Positions 18,338 through 27,828 are shown, numbered from the stretch's first letter. The stretch is DNA of 64,000 bases from Oscillospiraceae bacterium (GCA_015067585.1 SVMC01000002.1:1-64000), one strand, 5' to 3'. The notes: generated by a model from the letters alone, not told the origin. Numbers and translations: made by a program.

Positions 18338-20482
18338 ATGCACAGCGAGATTCCCGGCAGCCTGCGGCAGCAGGGCGAAGCACTGTATGCCCAGGGAAAT
18401 GTGAAAAAGCTGACGCGCACCGAGCTGCCTGACGGGCGGCTGGCGCTGAAGGCAACGGTTCTGTGCAGCTTCGGCTTTGTTCACCATCCCGCGCTGCATA
18501 TCAATCAGACAACGAAAATCGTCACGGAGTTTAACTGTGACTGCTATGAGATCAACGATACCGGCCGCATCTGCTCCCACTGCGCTGCCCTTCTGGCTGC
18601 GGGTGTGGGCACCACCCGGGTGCGGGTGGCGGCGAAAAGCCTCCCCGGTCTGGGTGCGGTGAGCAGCATGGCCGCCGCCTTTTCTCCGGAGGATATCAGG
18701 ATCCTCTCCGACGGTTTTGACGAAGAGGGCCGCCGAGTGGTGGAGGGCAAGGCCCTGTGCAATTTCGGCTTTATCCACCACCCGACGCTGATCTATCGGG
18801 ACGGCCTTTTGGAGGAATACCGCTGCGACTGCTATTTCAGCAGCGACAGCCCCCAAATCTGCCCCCACTGCGCCGCCCTGCTGACCAAGATCACCCCCGT
18901 TCCCACGGAAGACCCGGAGGAACCGGAGATCTCCGAAGAACCCGAAGTTCCGGAAGAGCCGGAAGTTCCCGAAGAACCCGAAATTCCGGAAGAACCCGAA
19001 ATTCCGGAAGAACCTGAAGTTCCCGAAGAGCCGGAAGTTCCCGAAGAACCCGAAATTCCGGAAGAACCGGAAGTTCCCGAAGAGCCGGAAGTTCCCGAGG
19101 AACCCGAGATCCCCGAAGCGCCGGAAGCTTCTGAGGAAGCGGAAGAAGAAATTGACATCAAGGACATTCGCTCCATGCGGATCTTAGTTGGCGAGGACGC
19201 GGAGACCGGCGCGCCGGTCTTCTGGTACCCCAACGATACCGAGCAGGTCTCCCATCCCAACACCGGCATCATCGGCACCATGGGCACCGGCAAGACCCAG
19301 CTCACCAAATCCATCATCACCCAGCTTTACCGCCAGCAGGTCAATAATTTTGACGGTCACGATCTGGGCATCCTGATCTTCGACTACAAGGGCGACTACA
19401 ACGAGAGCAAGCAGGACTTTGTGGAGGCCACCAACGCCACCATTCTCAAGCCTGACCATCTGCCCTTCAATCCCTTCGCCCTGTCTGCCAGCAAGCCCAA
19501 GCCTCAGCTTCATATCCACACCGCCAGCACCTTTGTGGATACCATTTCCCGCATCTATAAGCTTGGCCCCATCCAGAAGACCACCCTGCTGCGCTGCATC
19601 AGCGAAGCCTACACCAAGGCTGGCATCACCTCCGATGCCAAGACCTGGGGTAAGACCGCGCCTACATTTGAGCAGGTATATCAGGTCTATCTCAGCGATG
19701 ATCTGAGCAAGAAGAACGATTCCCTGCTGGCCGCCATGGATCGCATCCAGATCTTCCAGCTTTTCGAGGGCGATCCGGAAAAGACCTGCTCTTTGTTTGA
19801 TCTGCTGCGGGGTGTGGTGGTGATCGATCTGTCCGGCTATGACCGTGACCTGCAGAATCTGATCGTTGCCATCACGCTGGATCTGTTCTATTCCCAGATG
19901 CAAAATACCGGCTCCAGCAAGGCCACCGGCCGCTACCGCCAGATGACCAAGTTCATTTTGGTGGACGAAGCGGACAACTTCATGTCCGAAGGCTTCCCCT
20001 CCCTGAAAAAGATCATCAAGGAAGGCCGTGAATTCGGCGTGGGCACCATTTTGTCCACCCAGTTCTTAGAGCATTTCAAGAAGGGCAGCGAGGACTATGC
20101 CAAGTACATCCTGTCCTGGATGGTGCATAATGTGGCGGATCTCAAGCTGCCGGAGGTGGACTTCGTCTTCCAGCAGGGCAGCAAGTCCCGGGAGACTGCC
20201 GACCTGTTTGACGAGATCAAGAAGCTGAAAAAGCACCGGAGCATCGTCCGCATCGGCGGCGAGGCCCCCGTGCAGATCGAGGACAAGCCCTTCTGGACCA
20301 TCGCCGGGGACTACGAGGAGAGCTACCTGCCCCCCGAAGCACCCGAGGAACCCGAAGAACCTGTGGAAATCTTCGAACCCATCCCGGAAGAGCCGGAGGA
20401 ACCCGAAGAATTCCCCGCAGAACCGGAAGTGCCGGATTTCACCATCGATTTCTCCGATCCCACCCCGGAGGAGCTGCCCTAA
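18338..20482 (+). CDS. Tandem SWIM-type zinc finger plus HerA/FtsK-superfamily ATPase with Pro-Glu linker
   Basis: CDCYEINDTGRICSHC and CDCYFSSDSPQICPHC (CxCx9CxH twice); (PEEPEVPEEPEI)n; Walker A GTMGTGKT; Walker B FILVDEADNF. Confidence 0.8.
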   Translation: MHSEIPGSLRQQGEALYAQGNVKKLTRTELPDGRLALKATVLCSFGFVHHPALHINQTTKIVTEFNCDCYEINDTGRICSHCAALLAAGVGTTRVRVAAKSLPGLGAVSSMAAAFSPEDIRILSDGFDEEGRRVVEGKALCNFGFIHHPTLIYRDGLLEEYRCDCYFSSDSPQICPHCAALLTKITPVPTEDPEEPEISEEPEVPEEPEVPEEPEIPEEPEIPEEPEVPEEPEVPEEPEIPEEPEVPEEPEVPEEPEIPEAPEASEEAEEEIDIKDIRSMRILVGEDAETGAPVFWYPNDTEQVSHPNTGIIGTMGTGKTQLTKSIITQLYRQQVNNFDGHDLGILIFDYKGDYNESKQDFVEATNATILKPDHLPFNPFALSASKPKPQLHIHTASTFVDTISRIYKLGPIQKTTLLRCISEAYTKAGITSDAKTWGKTAPTFEQVYQVYLSDDLSKKNDSLLAAMDRIQIFQLFEGDPEKTCSLFDLLRGVVVIDLSGYDRDLQNLIVAITLDLFYSQMQNTGSSKATGRYRQMTKFILVDEADNFMSEGFPSLKKIIKEGREFGVGTILSTQFLEHFKKGSEDYAKYILSWMVHNVADLKLPEVDFVFQQGSKSRETADLFDEIKKLKKHRSIVRIGGEAPVQIEDKPFWTIAGDYEESYLPPEAPEEPEEPVEIFEPIPEEPEEPEEFPAEPEVPDFTIDFSDPTPEELP
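18905..19130 (+). repeat. In-gene repeat encoding Pro-Glu-Val/Ile linker
   Basis: Repeated gaagaacccgaa(g/a)ttccgga/gaagagccggaagttccc units. Confidence 0.85.
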
Positions 20483-20504
20483 GCCGCAGCCTTACAATGC
20501 GAAT

Positions 20505-20580
20505 GTAGGGGACGGGTCTCCCGTCCCAAAGATGCCAATTCCGGATTGCAGCCATTTTGGGCCGGGAAACCCGGCCCCTA
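20505..20580. repeat. Bipartite double-hairpin intergenic element
   Basis: gtaggggacgggtctcccgtccc ... gggccgggaaacccggccccta. Confidence 0.8.
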
Positions 20581-20642
20581 CGGTGAGACCTAAGGATTTA
20601 TATTAAAATGTTGAGAAACGAAGGACAAGGGAGGAAATTTCC

Positions 20643-21992
20643 ATGTATTGCAAAACCTGCGGCAGAGAACTGCAGCCGGGCCATGCCTTTTGCGGAGGCT
20701 GCGGCACACCGGCACCAAAGGCGCCGCAAGCAGATGGGGTAAACTTTGGAAATGGGGCAATTCCGGCCTCTCAGACCCCGCTGTACCGGTCAGACCTCCA
20801 ATATAACCCCCCGGCAGGGCAGCCTGTCCGGCGACCCGATGCCCCCAAGCCCCCGAAGCGGGGCAATTGGAAGCTGCCTGTGATCATCGGCCTTTGCGCG
20901 GTGCTGGTGATCTTGCTGGTGGTGGCCACAGTTTTTGTGGTGGATTTCCTGCGCCCTGAACCCATGGTCGATCCCGGTCCCCCCAGCATTAGCGACCCGA
21001 CGCCTCATATCCCTGTGGAACCCGATGAACCTGAGGAACCCGACACCCCCGCAGTGACGGACGGCCCGCTGGTTACGGATGCCTTCTATGACGATACCCA
21101 CCTCACCTCTTACGGCAGCGGTGTCTTTGCCATCCCCCAGATCAATCTGGACAGCAGCGAGATCCGGGCAATCAACGATGAGATCTATCAGGAGCTGTAC
21201 ACAAACCTTACCGCAGGCGCTCTGCGGGAATGGGATAACAGCGGCAAAAGCGTCACCTATACCTGGGCAGAGAACGGCGACACCCTTTCCCTTCTGATCG
21301 AGGTGCACCCGGTGGATTGGGAATGGACGGACTACTATGTGTATAACATCTCCATCTCCGAGGCAAGAGAGCTTTCCAAGCTGGAAGTGATCGACAGCTC
21401 CGGTATTACCAACTACTACAAAACCGCCAGACAGGCGCTGGAAGCCAAATTCTGGGGCAACTACGACCATGATTGGCTGCAGGAGACCACAGACATGGTG
21501 GATTTCTTCAATGAGCAGCTGGATGCCACCCGCGCCAACAGCAACATTGAAAAAGCCCTGCCCTATTTCAATCGTAAGGGCGAGCTTTGCGTCGTTGCCG
21601 ACATCTACTCCTTGGCCGGCGCATCATATTACACCCAGGAAGTCAATTTAGAGGACTTCTACTATGAGGACCGCTTCGCCGGTTATGCGGAAGCAGCGGT
21701 TTCCGACGATGACTACATCATTCCCGACAGCAACACCAGACGGATCTCCGAATCCGAGCTGTACGGTCTGACGGAGCACGAATGCTGGCTGGCCCTGAAC
21801 GAGATCTATGCCCGCCATGGCCGCCTGTTTGCCCGTCAGGAATTTGCGGACTATTTCGAGTCCAAGCCCTGGTACAACGGCTATATCGAGGGCAGCATCT
21901 TTGACGCCAACGCGGACAGCTACCTCAATTCCATCGAGCAGGCAAATCTTGCCACCATCATTGACTATCAGAAACGAATGGGCTGGCGATAA
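20643..21992 (+). CDS. Zn-ribbon, single-TM, YARHG-domain protein
   Basis: MYCKTCGRELQPGHAFCGGCG; TM LPVIIGLCAVLVILLVVATVFVV; NEIYARHGRLFARQEFADYFESKPWY. Confidence 0.75.
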   Translation: MYCKTCGRELQPGHAFCGGCGTPAPKAPQADGVNFGNGAIPASQTPLYRSDLQYNPPAGQPVRRPDAPKPPKRGNWKLPVIIGLCAVLVILLVVATVFVVDFLRPEPMVDPGPPSISDPTPHIPVEPDEPEEPDTPAVTDGPLVTDAFYDDTHLTSYGSGVFAIPQINLDSSEIRAINDEIYQELYTNLTAGALREWDNSGKSVTYTWAENGDTLSLLIEVHPVDWEWTDYYVYNISISEARELSKLEVIDSSGITNYYKTARQALEAKFWGNYDHDWLQETTDMVDFFNEQLDATRANSNIEKALPYFNRKGELCVVADIYSLAGASYYTQEVNLEDFYYEDRFAGYAEAAVSDDDYIIPDSNTRRISESELYGLTEHECWLALNEIYARHGRLFARQEFADYFESKPWYNGYIEGSIFDANADSYLNSIEQANLATIIDYQKRMGWR

Positions 21993-22002
21993 GCCGGAAA
22001 CA

Positions 22003-22036
22003 GACAAAGGCCGCAGCGGAAGCTGCGGCCTTTGTC
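22003..22036 (+). terminator. Terminator hairpin after YARHG gene
   Basis: gacaaaggccgcagc-ggaa-gctgcggcctttgtc, 15-bp stem. Confidence 0.7.
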
Positions 22037-22248
22037 TTAGGAGAAAGAAAAGAGAAAAGAAGAAAATGGATATATAGGAAACCGGCTAACCGGTGCGTAT
22101 CGATCTTTATGGTTTAAGAATACAGAGTATTCTTGTCCATTTCATGACCGAAAAGTGAACAAAATGTAAATTGCATCAATTATTTTCGGGCCACACGGTG
22201 GAAAACACGGTATTTTTCCACCGCGGCAGCAAAGGACGGGAACCGGGA

Positions 22249-23424
22249 TCACTCCATCTCTACGATGGTGTTGTCCACCTCTTCGCCGGTGAGCTGTTCG
22301 TCCAGGACGGTTTCCCAATCCTCATAGGAAAGGGCACCGAAGTAAGGCTCGTCGGTCATGATGTCGCCGTTTTCATTGAAGAATACGGTGGAGGGGGCCT
22401 GGTTGGCATACCAGGTCTTCAGGCGGCTGTCCATATGGAGGATGGGGAAGGTGAGGCCGGCTTCGTCTGCGATGGCCTTTACATCTTCATCGGCGGCATC
22501 GGTGGCGATGACGGCGAGGATCACAAAGCCACCCTTCTCACGGTCCTGATAGAGCTTCTGCAGATCCGGCAGCTTGCTGACGGTATCGGCATCGGCGGGG
22601 TCAAAGTAATGCACCATGATCATGGATGCATCGGCAAAATCGTTGTAGGTGAGGAAGTTGCCGTCAATATCGTTGGTGGCAAAGGTGAATGCACCGGTCT
22701 TGGGTGCGGTCGCCTCTGCTGCTTCGGCATCGGTGGGTTCCTGCGGCGCCGTGGTCTGGGTACCCGCCTTATCTCTGGGGCTGTAGTCGATCTCAATGTT
22801 TTTGCCGTAGGTGACAGTAAGCTGGCCGACTCCGACTTCCGCACCGTCCATATAGGTGTGGACCACCGCATCCGTCACCATGCCGGTCTTGCTGTCCAGG
22901 TTTATTTCGACCTTCTGGTTGAGGATCTCATCGGCGTAGCAGCTCACGGTCACAGCAAAGCCTTTGTCGGTTTCTTTGCATTCGTCGATGACGCTGTCAT
23001 AGCTCTCAAGGCCGAACATGGTCTGCTCCAAAATGTTCTGGAGCTGGCGGTCATCCATCACCGCGGTCTGGACGCCTTCGTTATTTTCCATATAGATGGT
23101 GGCATCCATGGGGTTCGTGGAGAAGAAGATGTGCTGATATTCACCGCTGTCATAATCCACAAGCTGGTTGGCGCAGATGTAGTTGCCGTCATAGAGGAAG
23201 CGCATACTGGTGGTATAGGCACTGCCACTGACACTGCCATCGTCACGCAGGTCGGCACGGAAGCCGCCGGCATAGCTCAGCATATTGCCGGTACTGGTGC
23301 GTTCGCACAGGATGTCCAGATTGATTTCTTCCGGTTCGTTAAAATAATCTCCGCTTTTCCGGCCGCAGGCTGCCAAAGAGAGCACCATCGCAAGGGCAAG
23401 GATCAGACAAAAAAGTCGTTTCAT
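22249..23424 (-). CDS. Lipoprotein with C-terminal redoxin/TlpA-like domain
   Basis: MKRLFCLILALAMVLSLAACG lipobox; DIDGNFLTYNDFADASMIMVHYFDPADADTVSKLPDLQKLYQ... Confidence 0.7.
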   Translation of the reverse strand: MKRLFCLILALAMVLSLAACGRKSGDYFNEPEEINLDILCERTSTGNMLSYAGGFRADLRDDGSVSGSAYTTSMRFLYDGNYICANQLVDYDSGEYQHIFFSTNPMDATIYMENNEGVQTAVMDDRQLQNILEQTMFGLESYDSVIDECKETDKGFAVTVSCYADEILNQKVEINLDSKTGMVTDAVVHTYMDGAEVGVGQLTVTYGKNIEIDYSPRDKAGTQTTAPQEPTDAEAAEATAPKTGAFTFATNDIDGNFLTYNDFADASMIMVHYFDPADADTVSKLPDLQKLYQDREKGGFVILAVIATDAADEDVKAIADEAGLTFPILHMDSRLKTWYANQAPSTVFFNENGDIMTDEPYFGALSYEDWETVLDEQLTGEEVDNTIVEME

Positions 23425-23545
23425 GGAATATTCCTCCATTATGTAGAATCTGAAGTATACTATAACATAAATATTCGGCCCGTACAAGGCAATTTACCTG
23501 AAAAAGGGGTCAAAATGTTGTCCACTATGACGGCGGTAAAATCCC

Positions 23546-23574
23546 TTGAAAACCTACCCTGCCAAGGGTATACT
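23546..23574 (+). promoter_or_regulatory. Promoter of GH43-like gene
   Basis: TTGAAA-N17-TATACT. Confidence 0.5.
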
Positions 23575-23621
23575 TAAATTATACATTTTATCCGTCCGAC
23601 AGCAGAAAGGAGTGTATACGA

Positions 23622-26600
23622 ATGAAAAAACGCAGACTTTTCTCCAAATGGATCGCGGGGCTGCTGGCCCTGTGCATGATCGTGGGCATGGCCCCGGCGG
23701 CCTCTGCCCTGAACCCCTTCGTGCAGGGCTGGTACACCGCCGACCCGGCGCCGGTGGTATTCTCCAATGACCCGGATACCCTTTGGGTCTACACCTCCCA
23801 TGATGAAGATTATAGCCACGGTCAGAGCATCGGCGGCTATAACATGAAGGACTATAAGTGCTTCTCCACCCAGGATATGGTGAACTGGACCTACCACGGC
23901 ACCCCCGTGGGCCACCAGACCTTCTCCACCTGGTCTGAGCCGGACGGCTCTGCCTGGGCGCAGCAGGTGGTGGAGCGCAACGGCAAATACTACTGCTATG
24001 CCCCCATCTTCCATGATACCAAGGCATGGTGTATTGCGGTCGCGGTGTCCGATTCTCCCACCGGCCCCTTCGTGGATGCCATCAACAAGCCCCTTTATGA
24101 CGCAGGCTGGGCAGGCATCGACCCCACCGTGTTCATCGATGATGACGGTCAGGCCTATATGTACTGGGGTAACCCCACCCTCTACTGCGCCAAGCTGAAT
24201 GAGGACATGGTGTCCCTCGGCAGATTCACCGCCGATGAGGTGGACCCCGCATGGGCCACCATCCGCAGCGACGGCACCCTGGAAATGAAAATGACCGTGG
24301 AAGCCTTCGGCTGGGGCGGCCACAAGACCGATGACAATGTGATCGATGCCGCCTATCAGGAAGGCCCCTGGTTCTTCAAGCGGAACGATACCTATTATAT
24401 GGTATACCCCTCCATCGTGGAAGGCTCCGGCGAATCCATGTCCTATTCCACCAGCCCCGGCCCCATCGGCCCCTGGACCTATCGGGGCGTGATCCTGGAC
24501 ACCACTAAGGCAGGCGAACCCAACTTCAACTGCTACACCATCCACGGCGGCACCGTGGACTTCAAGGGCCACAGCTACCTCTTCTATCACAACGGCGGCC
24601 TGCCCGACGGCGGCACCTATAAGCGCTCCGTTGCCGTGGAGGAATTCGTATGGGGCGAAGATGGCACCATCCCCTACATCCCCAGAACCAATCAGGGTGT
24701 CGCTCCCGTGGACACCTTGGATCCCTATGCCCTGCAGCAGGCAGAGACCATCGCATGGTCCGAGGGCATCCGCCCCATTGAGCGAAATGACGGCGTCATC
24801 TCCGTGCAGAATATCAGCAATGGCGACAGCATTCGCGTCATGAATGTGGACTTCGGCGCAAAGGGCGCTGTGATGTTCACCGCAAAGGCCGCTTCCTCCA
24901 TGGCAGGCGGCAGTGTGGATGTGTATGCGGACAGCAAGAACGGCACCAAGATCGCCACCCTGCAGATCCCCAACACCTCCGGCGGCTGGCGGGAGCTTTC
25001 CACCGGCATGACAAATGCGGTCACCGGCACCCATGATGTCTACTTTGTATTCCGCGGCGGCAGCGGCGAGGCTATCTTTGAGCTGGACACCTGGCAGTTC
25101 ACCGAAAAATCCGATGCCATGACGGCGGACACCGTGGTGGGTCTGAATGTCAGCGCCGACACCTATGAGATCGACACCGCGGCGGGCAGAAACCAGGCCA
25201 CCGTCACCGTCAGCGCCATCTATGCCGATGGCCGTGTGGCGGATGTGAGCAAGGATGCGGGCCTGAAGATCACCGGCGATGCCCATGCCGAGGCCAAGGG
25301 CAATGTGGTCACCGGCAAAGCCTACGGCGAAGCCAAACTGACCGTCTCCTTCGGCGGCAAGGAAGTGCCGCTGCAGATCACCGTCAAGGATATGGCCGCC
25401 ATCCTCAGCGTAGCTTCCCTGCGGGTGGATGCTTCTTCCGTTGACCTGTATGTGGGCGGCGTGAAGAACATCGCTGTGACCGCCGTTTACGGCGACGGTC
25501 ATACCGAGGATGTCACCGCCAAGGCCACCTATACCTCCTCCAATGCATCGGTCGCCACCTGCGAGGCGGGCAAGATCACCGCAAAGGCGGAAGGCACCGC
25601 CACTATCACCGCCGCCTTCAAGGGTCAGCTTGGCAGCGAGCAGAAGGCCACCGTCACCGTGAAGGTGGGCTACCGCGATCCCTTCCAGCGGGTGGAAGCG
25701 GAGACCTATGACGAGCGGGTACAGCGCAGCGGCAATGTGCTGATCGAAACGGAAACCACCGATACCGAAGACCGCGGCGGCAGAAGCCTCGGCTACATCC
25801 AGAACAACGACTGGATCAAGCTCAGCGGCCTGAAATTTGAAAAGGACGCGGTGGAGCTGTTCGCCCGCGTGGCCTCGGAAAGCCGCAGCTTCAACATCGA
25901 ATTCCGCAAGAACAGCCGGGACGGCGAGCTGATCGGCCGCATCACCGGCTCCACCACCGGCGGCTGGAACAGCTGGGATCTGCGGGAGACCACCGTGGAT
26001 GTCAAAGCCGGTGAGGTCTTCGACCTCTATGTGGTGTTCGCCAACGGCGATATGGACATCAACTGGCTGCAGTTCGGCGACGGCACCGGCCCCGTCTACC
26101 CCGAGATCAACCCCTATGAAAAGGTGGAAGCCGAGACCTTCGTGCAGAAGAACGGCGCCGATCTGGTGGTGGAGGACAAGGACGGCTATCAGAATGTTGG
26201 CTACATCTCCGACGGCGACTGGATCAAGTACCCCAATGTGAACTTTGCCAACGGCGCTGTGAAGGTGACGATCCGGGCAGGCTTTGCCTACTACGGCGAC
26301 AACAGAACCATCCGCCTGCGTCTGGATTCCTCCGGCGCGGAGCCTGCCGCCGTGGTGACACTGTATGCACAGGGCGGCACCGGCGGCTTTGAAAGCTACC
26401 GGGACTTCACCTTCGATGTGGACCCCGGCAAGCTCAATGGCACCCATGACCTCTATATGTGCTTCGACAACGGCAATGTCAACATCGACTGGTGGCAGTT
26501 CGAGCGGGCAGAGGTGCCGGAAGAAGCCATCCCTGCATCCATGATCGTTGGCAATTACGGTGCCGCTCCGCTGAAGGTAAAGGTAGCTTCTGTGGAAGAA

Positions 26601-27818
26601 CTGGAAGCCTATCTGGAGGAATATCATTATGGCAAGGCGCCGAAGGGCTTCGATCAGAGCAAATATGACGCCGCCTTCTTTGAAGAGCACATCCTTTACC
26701 TGACCCTTGTGGCGAGCACCGGCAGCAGTCCGAAGCTTGCGGTCGAATCGGTTGAAGAGACGGAATCTGCCATTGAAGTTCTTGTTACAAGACCGAACAG
26801 CGATCAAGTAACTCCCGACATGGCAGCCTGGATCCTGCTGCTTGAATTGGAGAAGGCACAGGCAGAAAAGGAAGTTGTGATTACGGCGCCCGGTTTCCGT
26901 GACAGTGCTGTCGCTGCAGTGGAGCAGAAGATCGAGAACATCGGCGTTGTCACGCTGGAGCGTGAAGCCGCCATCGAGGCTGCATTGGCTGCCTATGACA
27001 CCCTGACTGAAGAACAGAAGGCAGAGCTATGGAACGAAGAAACACTGCACGAAGCAGTAGCCAAGCTGGCCCAACTGAAGGCGGATGCCGCCCGGGTTCT
27101 GGCCACGGAGGCAATGATCGACTCCATTGGCGAGGTGACGCTGGAAAAAGAAGCCTCCATCCGGGAAGCAAGAAAGATTTTTAATGATCTGCCCATGGAG
27201 CTGAAAACGCAGGTGAAGAACTATGCTGTTCTGGTAGAGGCCGAGGAAGCGCTGGCAGTGCTGCTGGATCAGAATTTCCCCTTCACCGATGTTTCCGGCT
27301 GGTATGAGGAAGCGGTGCGCTATAACTACCGCAATGGCCTGATGAACGGCACCTCCGATACCACCTTCAATCCCGATGGCATCGTCAGCCGTGCCCAGCT
27401 GGTCACCATCCTCTACCGCATGGCGGGCGAACCGGAAGTGAGCGGCAAGAGCGTCTTTACCGATGTGCCCACCGGACAGTGGTATTCCGATGCCATCGAG
27501 TGGGCAGCCGCAGAGGGTATCGTCAACGGCGTAGGCGGCGGCAGGTTCGATCCCGAGGGCGCAGTCACCCGCGAGCAGATCGCCACCATCCTGCACCGCA
27601 AGCACAATTCCATCACGACCGGCGGCAATCTGGATGCCTTCCCCGATAAGAACGATGTCAGCAGCTTTGCCACCCAGGGCATGACCTGGGCGGTAGAGGA
27701 AGGTCTGATCACCGGCGTAACCTCCGGCGATGACATTCTCCTCGCTCCCAAGGCAACCGCCACCCGCGCCCAGATCGCCACCATCATCATGCGCTACAAG
27801 GAAAACCTTTTCAAATAA
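23622..27818 (+). CDS. Secreted multidomain glycosidase: GH43-like catalytic domain, CBM6-type modules, Big-like domains, helical repeats, SLH repeats
   Basis: Signal peptide; WYTADPAPVVFSNDPDTLWVYTSHDE (GH43 N-term); KVEAETF...W.QFE CBM6-like repeats; C-terminal SLH triplet ending ATRAQIATIIMRYKE. Confidence 0.85.
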   Translation: MKKRRLFSKWIAGLLALCMIVGMAPAASALNPFVQGWYTADPAPVVFSNDPDTLWVYTSHDEDYSHGQSIGGYNMKDYKCFSTQDMVNWTYHGTPVGHQTFSTWSEPDGSAWAQQVVERNGKYYCYAPIFHDTKAWCIAVAVSDSPTGPFVDAINKPLYDAGWAGIDPTVFIDDDGQAYMYWGNPTLYCAKLNEDMVSLGRFTADEVDPAWATIRSDGTLEMKMTVEAFGWGGHKTDDNVIDAAYQEGPWFFKRNDTYYMVYPSIVEGSGESMSYSTSPGPIGPWTYRGVILDTTKAGEPNFNCYTIHGGTVDFKGHSYLFYHNGGLPDGGTYKRSVAVEEFVWGEDGTIPYIPRTNQGVAPVDTLDPYALQQAETIAWSEGIRPIERNDGVISVQNISNGDSIRVMNVDFGAKGAVMFTAKAASSMAGGSVDVYADSKNGTKIATLQIPNTSGGWRELSTGMTNAVTGTHDVYFVFRGGSGEAIFELDTWQFTEKSDAMTADTVVGLNVSADTYEIDTAAGRNQATVTVSAIYADGRVADVSKDAGLKITGDAHAEAKGNVVTGKAYGEAKLTVSFGGKEVPLQITVKDMAAILSVASLRVDASSVDLYVGGVKNIAVTAVYGDGHTEDVTAKATYTSSNASVATCEAGKITAKAEGTATITAAFKGQLGSEQKATVTVKVGYRDPFQRVEAETYDERVQRSGNVLIETETTDTEDRGGRSLGYIQNNDWIKLSGLKFEKDAVELFARVASESRSFNIEFRKNSRDGELIGRITGSTTGGWNSWDLRETTVDVKAGEVFDLYVVFANGDMDINWLQFGDGTGPVYPEINPYEKVEAETFVQKNGADLVVEDKDGYQNVGYISDGDWIKYPNVNFANGAVKVTIRAGFAYYGDNRTIRLRLDSSGAEPAAVVTLYAQGGTGGFESYRDFTFDVDPGKLNGTHDLYMCFDNGNVNIDWWQFERAEVPEEAIPASMIVGNYGAAPLKVKVASVEELEAYLEEYHYGKAPKGFDQSKYDAAFFEEHILYLTLVASTGSSPKLAVESVEETESAIEVLVTRPNSDQVTPDMAAWILLLELEKAQAEKEVVITAPGFRDSAVAAVEQKIENIGVVTLEREAAIEAALAAYDTLTEEQKAELWNEETLHEAVAKLAQLKADAARVLATEAMIDSIGEVTLEKEASIREARKIFNDLPMELKTQVKNYAVLVEAEEALAVLLDQNFPFTDVSGWYEEAVRYNYRNGLMNGTSDTTFNPDGIVSRAQLVTILYRMAGEPEVSGKSVFTDVPTGQWYSDAIEWAAAEGIVNGVGGGRFDPEGAVTREQIATILHRKHNSITTGGNLDAFPDKNDVSSFATQGMTWAVEEGLITGVTSGDDILLAPKATATRAQIATIIMRYKENLFK

Positions 27819-27828
27819 TTGCAACACA

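Noticed and set aside
8325-20482. Prophage or integrative element
   Set aside because: No integrase, portal, capsid, relaxase or T4SS genes recognised; HerA/FtsK-like ATPase alone is insufficient.
18338-20482. Restriction/phosphorothioation (Dpt/Dnd) locus
   Set aside because: ATPase fold is vaguely similar to DptH-type proteins but no dndBCDE or dptFG-like neighbours are present.
22171-23577. 468-aa plus-strand ORF
   Set aside because: Antisense to the lipoprotein/redoxin gene, which has a lipobox and sensible start.
23574-26807. 1077-aa minus-strand ORF opposite the GH43-like gene
   Set aside because: Antisense artefact of codon bias; no recognisable domain; the plus-strand product has clear domains.
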